From assembly GCF_002979865.1 (NCBI RefSeq), contig NZ_PCPZ01000009.1:1-64000 (forward strand): 64,000 nt of DNA, written 5' to 3'. Under the pieces are notes generated by a model that searched no databases, was not told the DNA's origin, and worked only from the letters and a program-made list of their open reading frames with translations. The translations under genes and the position numbers were made by a program. How positions within the stretch are numbered: position 1 is the stretch's first letter; the number at the start of each line of letters is the position of its first letter. Below, piece by piece: positions 59,107 through 64,000 of this stretch. This DNA is from Arthrobacter sp. MYb214. Lineage in GTDB: Bacteria; Actinomycetota; Actinomycetes; Actinomycetales; Micrococcaceae.

Positions 59107-60200
59107 GGCAGAAGAACTTGGCGCACCGACCGTCCCTCGGCTAGTGCATCCAGGGCGTCGTTGACCTCGGCCAGCGGCCTGGTTTCCACGAGTTTCTCCA
59201 CAGGGAGCTTGCCGGAGCGCCAGAGCTGCTCGTAGTAGGGAATATCCTTCTTCGGCAGGGCAGAACCCATGTAGCTGCCGATGATCGTGCGTGCTCCTGC
59301 GGTCAGGCCCAGGGGATCGATGCTGCTCATCGCGCCCGGAGCCGGAAGCCCCACGGTCACCAGGGTTCCGCCCACGCCGGTGGCCTGCAAGGCGGTTTCG
59401 AAGGCACGCGGATGCCCCGCGGCCTCGATCACGATTTCGGCGGTGCGCTGCCCCAGGGCCTGCGGCGTGCAGGCTTCATCGGCGCCCAATGCCAGCGCGG
59501 TGGCCAGCTTGTCCTCATTGGCGTCAACGGCCAGGATCCTGCCGGCGCTCCTTTGCCCCGCGGCCACCAGCAAGGCGGCCATGCCTACCCCGCCCAGGCC
59601 GACGATGGCAACATCCTGGGCGCCGGTTGCCCCGGCGGCGTTGCGCAGTGCACCGCCGCCGGTGAGCACCGCGCAGCCTAGCACCGCGGCCACTTCAGCA
59701 GGAACGTCCGCGCCCACCGGGATGAGGCTGCGCGCATCCATCACCGCATAGTCGGCAAAGGCCGAGACGCCGAGGTGGTGATGGACCGGCTGGTCATCGA
59801 GGGCCAACCGGCGAGCGCCGGTCAGCAGGGTCCCTGCTCCGTTGGACGCGGTGCCGGCGCTGCACGGCAGCTTGCCGCCCTTGGCGCACGCTTCGCATTG
59901 CTCGCAGCGGGGCAGGAAGACCGAGATCACCTGCTGGCCGATGTCCAGATCCACCCCATCACCCACCTGCTCGACGATGCCTGCTGACTCGTGGCCCAGC
60001 ACCATCGGCAGCGGACGAGGCCGGTTCCCGTCGATCACCGACAAGTCCGAATGGCACAGTCCGGCCGCGGTGATGCGCACCAGCACTTCGCCGGGCCCGG
60101 GTTCTTCCAGTTGCAGCTGGCGCATCGCCAGCGGCCGGTGCTCGGCATAGGGCCGCTGGTTCTCCCGGCGCTCAAGTACCGCGGCATGGATCTGGCGCAT
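59103..60200 (-). CDS. Zinc-dependent alcohol dehydrogenase (MDR family)
   Basis: The 365-residue protein has the catalytic zinc ligands in GLCHSDLS and GHESAG, the structural zinc cysteines in CEQCEACAKGGKLPC, and the NAD motif GLGGVGMAALLVAA. It oxidises a primary alcohol or a related compound. ATG 60200 lies 2 nt after the stop of the 3-hydroxyisobutyrate dehydrogenase gene (TGAGCATG), so the two are one operon under the divergent LysR protein. Confidence 0.92.
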   Translation of the reverse strand: MRQIHAAVLERRENQRPYAEHRPLAMRQLQLEEPGPGEVLVRITAAGLCHSDLSVIDGNRPRPLPMVLGHESAGIVEQVGDGVDLDIGQQVISVFLPRCEQCEACAKGGKLPCSAGTASNGAGTLLTGARRLALDDQPVHHHLGVSAFADYAVMDARSLIPVGADVPAEVAAVLGCAVLTGGGALRNAAGATGAQDVAIVGLGGVGMAALLVAAGQRSAGRILAVDANEDKLATALALGADEACTPQALGQRTAEIVIEAAGHPRAFETALQATGVGGTLVTVGLPAPGAMSSIDPLGLTAGARTIIGSYMGSALPKKDIPYYEQLWRSGKLPVEKLVETRPLAEVNDALDALAEGRSVRQVLLP

Positions 60201-60202
60201 GC

Positions 60203-61147
60203 TCAGCCCGCGGTTGGCTGGTTGGCTTCGGCCGACTCCGGGTTCCACCCGCGCACGCCACCTTCTGGCAGCAGGTTCTTCACGATCAGCGAGCAGTCCT
60301 TGTCACCCAGCCCCTGCTCGATCAGTTCGTCGAAGTGCTCGCGGGCCAACCTGGCTGCCGGCAGCTGCACCCCGGTGCTTGCGCCCGCGTCCAGGGCCAG
60401 CCCGATGTCCTTGCAGGCCAAGTCGGTGCGGAAGGTGGCCTCGAAATTGTTGTTCGCCGCGGCGGTATCGATGATGCCCGGCACCGGGTACCAGGTCTGC
60501 TGCGCCCAGGAGCGTCCCGAGGAGACCGAGGCGATCTGCCAGAAGACTTCCGGGTCCAGGCCCAGGGCCTCGGCTAGCTGGGAGCCTTCGGCGCTGGCCA
60601 TCAGGTCGATGAACAGCATCATGTTGTTGCAGATCTTGGCGGCAATGCCCATGGAGGGGCCCCCGGCAACGATGGTCTTCCCGCTCATCGGGGCGATGAA
60701 TCCGGTGGCCTGCTCCATCAGTTCTGGTGCCCCGCCGAGCATGAAGGCCAGGGTTCCGGCCGCGGCTCCGGAGATGCCGCCGGAGACTGGGGCATCGACG
60801 AAGTGCAGGCCGCGCTGCGCGGAGCCCGCGTGGATGTAGCGGGAAGTCTCGATGTCCACCGTGGAGGAATCCAGCAGCAGCATGTCCTTGCTGGCGTTGG
60901 CCCAAATGCCGGCGTCACCCTCATAGACCGCGCGCACGTGCGCTCCCTTGGGCAGCATGGTGAACACGGCGTCGGCCTGGTCCATGGCTTCGGCGATCGA
61001 TCCGGCTATCTGGACTCCGCCGTCGGCCGCGGCGGCGCAGGCCTGCTCGTCCAGGTCGTAGCCGCGCACGGTGTGCCCTGCGGCCACCAGATTCGCGGTC
61101 ATCGGTCCGCCCATGTTGCCCAGGCCAATCCATGCGTACGTGCTCAT
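60203..61147 (-). CDS. 3-hydroxyisobutyrate dehydrogenase family
   Basis: The 314-residue beta-hydroxyacid dehydrogenase has the N-terminal NAD motif GLGNMGGPMTANL, LLDSSTVD, FVDAPVSGGISGA and catalytic Lys171 in KICNNMML. 3-hydroxyisobutyrate to methylmalonate semialdehyde is the likely reaction; other beta-hydroxyacids are possible. GAGGGG lies 7 nt before ATG 61147. A 3-hydroxyisobutyryl-CoA hydrolase homologue lies 39 kb away at 20122, so the valine pathway is scattered. Confidence 0.92.
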   Translation of the reverse strand: MSTYAWIGLGNMGGPMTANLVAAGHTVRGYDLDEQACAAAADGGVQIAGSIAEAMDQADAVFTMLPKGAHVRAVYEGDAGIWANASKDMLLLDSSTVDIETSRYIHAGSAQRGLHFVDAPVSGGISGAAAGTLAFMLGGAPELMEQATGFIAPMSGKTIVAGGPSMGIAAKICNNMMLFIDLMASAEGSQLAEALGLDPEVFWQIASVSSGRSWAQQTWYPVPGIIDTAAANNNFEATFRTDLACKDIGLALDAGASTGVQLPAARLAREHFDELIEQGLGDKDCSLIVKNLLPEGGVRGWNPESAEANQPTAG

Positions 61148-61201
61148 CTGCACACCCCTCGTCCTTGAGTATTGTCCTTGTCAGGCCAGCGTAGGGTGCG
61201 C

Positions 61202-61233
61202 GGCGTGCCAGACTCAATGCACTTGGGCACGCC
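61202..61233. promoter_or_regulatory. 8-bp inverted repeat in the divergent region
   Basis: GGCGTGCC (61202-61209) pairs with GGCACGCC (61226-61233), spaced 16 bp. It lies between the dehydrogenase and LysR genes and could be one of two operator sites. Confidence 0.45.
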
Positions 61234-61248
61234 AATTGCGCAGGCCTA

Positions 61249-61266
61249 GTGTGCGCTAGCGCACAC
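61249..61266. promoter_or_regulatory. 18-bp perfect palindrome before the LysR gene
   Basis: GTGTGCGCTAGCGCACAC is perfectly self-complementary and covers the expected -35 of the LysR gene, whose CAGACT -10-like hexamer (61276-61281) ends 7 nt before its ATG. It fits autoregulation by the LysR protein. Confidence 0.7.
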
Positions 61267-61288
61267 GAGGCATGGCAGACTGTGGACC

Positions 61289-62218
61289 ATGGACCGTCAG
61301 ATCGATTACCGCCATCTCGAATCCCTCATTGCCCTGCTGACCGTTGCGCGCCTGGGCCGCTACACCGCCGCCGCGAATGTTCTCGGGGTGAACCACTCGA
61401 CGATTTCCCGTCGCATCGACGCACTGCAAAAAGCCATGGGCGGCCACCTGCTCACGCGCTCTCCCAACGGCTGGGAACTGACGGACCTGGGGCGCCGGGC
61501 CATGTCCAGCGCGGAAGCCATCGAGCAGGCCGTGGAAGCCATCGGCTCCCAGAAGGAGACCGGTGCATTGGCCGGCCATGTGCGCGTCGCCGCTCCCGAC
61601 GCCTTCAGCGCCCACCTGGCGGCTCCGGCCCTGGCAAAGCTCCAGCTAAAGCATCCGCAACTGGTCTTCGAGATCGTTTCGGAAACCACCCGTGCACGGC
61701 AGACGCGGACCGGCATGGATTTGGAGATTGTCATTGGCGAACCCAGCGTCCGCAAGGCGGCCTCCACGAAACTCCTGGATTACGAGCTGCGGCTCTACGC
61801 CACGGCCGAGTACCTGGAAGCCCACGGCACCCCGGCACAGGTTGCCGATCTGGCCGGGCATAGCCTGAACTACTACATCGACACCGCGCTGACGGTGGAC
61901 AAGCTCGACGAGGCCACCGCCGCCTTGCCGCCGATGCACCGCGCGATTTCCTCCACCAGCATCGCGGTGCAATATGCGGCCACCATGAACCATGCAGGCA
62001 TCGGCTTGCTCCCCACCTTCCTCTCGGAGCACTACCCGAATATGGTTCCCGTGCTCCATGACCAGTTCACCTACCAGTCCGAGTACTGGCTGGTGGGACG
62101 CGAAGAAGCCTTGCGCAGCCGCGCGGTCCAGGAGACGGTGCGCGCGCTCAACGATGCAACCACCGCCGGAGACTGGTTCATCCCGCCATTCCCGGCGTAC
62201 AACTTGTCCTCCGGCTAG
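61289..62218 (+). CDS. LysR family transcriptional regulator
   Basis: The 309-residue protein has a LysR helix-turn-helix (about 8-65: GRYTAAANVLGVNHSTISRRIDALQ) and an effector domain (about 95-290). It is divergent from the 3-hydroxyisobutyrate dehydrogenase/alcohol dehydrogenase operon and probably controls it. There is no ribosome site before the ATG, and the spacing to the -10-like CAGACT suggests a leaderless mRNA. Confidence 0.92.
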   Translation: MDRQIDYRHLESLIALLTVARLGRYTAAANVLGVNHSTISRRIDALQKAMGGHLLTRSPNGWELTDLGRRAMSSAEAIEQAVEAIGSQKETGALAGHVRVAAPDAFSAHLAAPALAKLQLKHPQLVFEIVSETTRARQTRTGMDLEIVIGEPSVRKAASTKLLDYELRLYATAEYLEAHGTPAQVADLAGHSLNYYIDTALTVDKLDEATAALPPMHRAISSTSIAVQYAATMNHAGIGLLPTFLSEHYPNMVPVLHDQFTYQSEYWLVGREEALRSRAVQETVRALNDATTAGDWFIPPFPAYNLSSG

Positions 62219-62225
62219 GCGCCCT

Positions 62226-62768
62226 TCACCGTGGCCCGTCCGGTTCCCAGTCCACGATGGCCTGCAGCAGCTGCGCCACTGATCGGGCGCTGTCCAGCCG
62301 GAGCACCGGACGGGCTTCGTCATCCAGCCAGGCCTCATGGCGGGCGCGGCTGCGTCCGCTGAAGTCCGGGTCATCGTAGCCAGCTGCCCACGCCATGAAT
62401 TGTTCCAGGGCTCCGAGTTCCAGGGATTGCCCGCTCAGGCGCTGCTTCTCGCGTTCTGCAAGACGGCGCAGGCGCACTTGGGGATCCAGCGCCAGGAAAA
62501 CGAAGGCATCGCACTGCGACAGGACTTCTTCTCCCCATCCCTGCACTGATCCGGACAGTACCCAGGCTTTGCGCGGAACGAAGACCTGGTTCATGAGCAT
62601 GGTTCGGGCAGCCGGCGCACGCTGCTCGCGGTATGGCGGAGCGGTCGGAACCCAGAAGTAGTCGTCGCTATCGGCATGCGGCACGGACCAGGCATCGGCC
62701 ACGGCGCGCGCGAGGGTCGTGGTGCCACTGCCGCTGGCACCGAAGATATGCAGCCTGCACCGCTTCAT
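62226..62768 (-). CDS. P-loop NTPase, adenylate/shikimate kinase-like
   Basis: The 180-residue protein begins with a P-loop GASGSGTTTLARA in which the usual Lys of GxGKT/S is Thr. It continues with SDDYFW, a LSGSVQGWGEE segment and arginine-rich lid RRLAEREKQRL, as in small kinase-like proteins annotated FlaR or topology modulation protein. Its substrate is unknown. ATG 62768 has no clear ribosome site. It converges with the LysR gene, 7 nt away. Confidence 0.8.
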   Translation of the reverse strand: MKRCRLHIFGASGSGTTTLARAVADAWSVPHADSDDYFWVPTAPPYREQRAPAARTMLMNQVFVPRKAWVLSGSVQGWGEEVLSQCDAFVFLALDPQVRLRRLAEREKQRLSGQSLELGALEQFMAWAAGYDDPDFSGRSRARHEAWLDDEARPVLRLDSARSVAQLLQAIVDWEPDGPR

Positions 62769-62792
62769 CCAGAGCCCCGGCGGCAACTGTGG

Positions 62793-62897
62793 CTACTTTT
62801 CATCATTCTTCCGGCTGCTCCGGCGCCGCCCGTATGAAGCGCAAGCGGCAATGAAGCCAACACCGAACAGGAACGCCAACAGGTACTCAATTCCCAT
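62793..62897 (-). CDS. 34-residue single-pass membrane protein
   Basis: The frame begins MGIEYLLAFLFGVGFIAACA, a helix of about 16 hydrophobic residues, followed by a basic tail YGRRRSSRKNDEK and a TAG stop. The hydrophobic-then-basic design is typical of bacterial small membrane proteins. GAGG lies about 11 nt before the ATG. It is separated by 24 nt from the P-loop gene on the same strand and may be co-transcribed. It could be a chance frame; amphipathic logic and location make it worth keeping. Confidence 0.5.
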   Translation of the reverse strand: MGIEYLLAFLFGVGFIAACASYGRRRSSRKNDEK

Positions 62898-63089
62898 CTG
62901 CCCGTGCACCTCGCAATCGCATCATGCTGGGGGCAGTGATGTCCACTCAAACCCCATCCTTCTTGGCTGCCAGACTCGCAGATCGGCAACGACGGCGCAA
63001 GCCGATGGCCCGCCCGCAGGTCGCTGAACACGCCCAAGACCAGCCCCTTTCATGGAGCTGGTCTTCGGCGTCGTGCTGGATCTTGCGGC
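62898..63089. other. Intergenic region upstream of the small membrane protein
   Basis: About 190 bases between the small protein and the truncated transporter gene. Apart from the hairpin at 63036-63065 and a weak TTGAGT/CATGAT promoter-like pair facing left, I see nothing in it. Confidence 0.4.
63036..63065 (-). terminator. Hairpin after the MHS-type transporter gene
   Basis: AAGACCAGC (63036-63044) pairs with GCTGGTCTT (63057-63065). It begins 25 nt after the transporter stop on the minus strand; no T-run follows. Confidence 0.5.
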
Positions 63090-64000
63090 TTACTTCTGAA
63101 TCTTCAGTTCGTCGCGGGCGGCCTTTTCGCCGTTCACTGCCAGCCGGTCCGCCTCGTCGATCTCACCGAGGTCCAGCCCCTTGGTTTCCTTCATGAAGAA
63201 CACCGCCACCAGGGTGACCAGGGCGGCGAACACGATGTACCCGGCCACCGGAACCCAGGATCCGTAGACCTTGAGCAGGAAGGTGGCGATGATCGGGGCC
63301 ATGGACCCGGCCACGATCGAGGTGACCTGGTAGCCCAGCGAGACGCCCGAGTAGCGCATGCGGGTCGGGAACATCTCGGCCATGATGGCCGGCTGCCCGG
63401 CGTACATCAGCGCGTGCACACCCAAGCCCAGCACGATGGTGGCCAGGATGACCGCATCGTTGGCGGTATTGAACAGCGGGAAGGCCGCCACGCCCCAGAC
63501 GGCCATGAGCACCACGCCGGTGGCGTAGACCGGGCGGCGGCCGAGGGTGTCGGTGAAACGGCCGACGATCGGCACCAGGATCGCGTGGATCACGTGGGCA
63601 ATGAGCATCAGGCCAAGGATCGTGGAGGTGTCCATGTCCAGCTGGGTGGCCATGTAGGTGATGGAGAAGGTCACCACCATGTAGTACATGATGTTCTCGC
63701 CGAAGCGCAGGCCCATGGCGGTGAACACCCCGCGCGGGTAGCGCTTGAAGACTTCGCCCACGCCGTAGCCGGCAGCCGCGTTCTGCTCCAGCTCAGCCTT
63801 GGCCTCCTTGAAGATCGGGGCATCGGAAACGCGGGTGCGGATGTAGTAGCCGACGACCACGATCACCACCGAGAGCCAGAAGCCGATGCGCCAGCCCCAC
63901 GCCAGGAAGGCCGCTTCGCTCAGCGTTGCCGAGAGCACCAGCAGCACCACGGTGGCCAGCAGGTTGCCCACCGGCACTGCGGCCTGCGGCCAGGAGGACC
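63090..64000 (-). CDS. MFS transporter, metabolite:H+ symporter type, N-terminus outside the window
   Basis: About 303 C-terminal residues are present; the frame is open to the right edge (SSWPQAAVPVGNLLA at the visible end). Seven to eight helices are predicted. The segment VGRFTDTLGRRPVYATG is the internal motif of the MHS family (ProP, KgtP, ShiA), and EMFPTRMRYSGVSLGYQ is the usual repeat. These proteins import organic acids, osmolytes or aromatic acids with protons. The ligand is unknown. The C-terminus is polar with KGLDLGEIDEADR. Confidence 0.9.
   Translation of the reverse strand, partial: SSWPQAAVPVGNLLATVVLLVLSATLSEAAFLAWGWRIGFWLSVVIVVVGYYIRTRVSDAPIFKEAKAELEQNAAAGYGVGEVFKRYPRGVFTAMGLRFGENIMYYMVVTFSITYMATQLDMDTSTILGLMLIAHVIHAILVPIVGRFTDTLGRRPVYATGVVLMAVWGVAAFPLFNTANDAVILATIVLGLGVHALMYAGQPAIMAEMFPTRMRYSGVSLGYQVTSIVAGSMAPIIATFLLKVYGSWVPVAGYIVFAALVTLVAVFFMKETKGLDLGEIDEADRLAVNGEKAARDELKIQK

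Noticed and set aside
62765-63037. A 90-codon leftward frame between the P-loop gene and the transporter
   Set aside because: Composition is that of non-coding sequence and it overlaps the more convincing 34-codon frame in another phase.
1-64000. tRNA, rRNA, insertion sequences, integrases and prophage genes
   Set aside because: Looked for throughout; no gene, terminal repeat or target duplication was recognised.

Overview
The window is a stretch of high-GC chromosome (roughly 60% by eye) that is almost fully coding. The gene set suggests an aerobic soil or surface actinobacterium of the Micrococcaceae, such as Glutamicibacter or Arthrobacter: a trifunctional-size PutA without DNA-binding domain, polyphosphate glucokinase, DtxR/IdeR-like iron boxes, many GTG starts and many apparently leaderless promoters. 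The genus is an inference. I see no rRNA, tRNA, insertion sequence, prophage or CRISPR array.

1-10 kb: a secreted repeat-containing surface protein that runs off the left edge, an orphan LuxR-type regulator with a degenerate receiver, a triple-SH3 protein, a ferritin with its own promoter, iron boxes and terminator, the Tex transcription factor, a small lipoprotein, an S4 RNA-binding protein and an S9 peptidase. 10-23 kb: DUF1697 and TRIC-like proteins, four transporters or membrane proteins, a TetR/DHA2 efflux locus with a clear palindromic operator, cold-shock protein, LLM oxidoreductase, Lrp and LysR regulators, a 3-hydroxyisobutyryl-CoA hydrolase and a membrane-anchored FMN glutamate-synthase-like protein. 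23-34 kb: a CydDC-like ABC exporter pair, a double-hotdog thioesterase coupled to trpF, another thioesterase, and a four-gene signalling/export module (histidine kinase, response regulator, ABC ATPase, ABC-2 permease).

34-48 kb: proline catabolism (putA, a divergent LysR gene and putP), an SRPBCC-epimerase fusion preceded by a possible leaderless 17-codon leader, an operon of an ATP-grasp enzyme and a NylB-like serine hydrolase preceded by a stem-loop leader, and a large Orn/Lys/Arg decarboxylase. 48-56 kb: a coherent accessory locus in which amidase, family III CoA-transferase, fused acyl-CoA carboxyltransferase and tandem-Lrp regulator run on one strand, and two uncharacterised integral membrane proteins plus an M20 amidohydrolase run divergently. 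This looks like uptake and degradation of an unknown amide or acylated amino compound and is, with the ATP-grasp/hydrolase operon, the best candidate for an undescribed system. 56-64 kb: sugar phosphorylation (ppgK, HAD phosphatase, ROK regulator), an alcohol dehydrogenase/3-hydroxyisobutyrate dehydrogenase pair with a divergent LysR gene and two palindromes, a P-loop kinase-like protein, a 34-residue membrane protein and a truncated MHS-type transporter.

Two features recur across the window. At least ten genes have a TANNNT hexamer ending 6-8 nt before the start codon, implying leaderless mRNAs. Three convergent gene pairs share a CTAG tetranucleotide in which both stop codons overlap.
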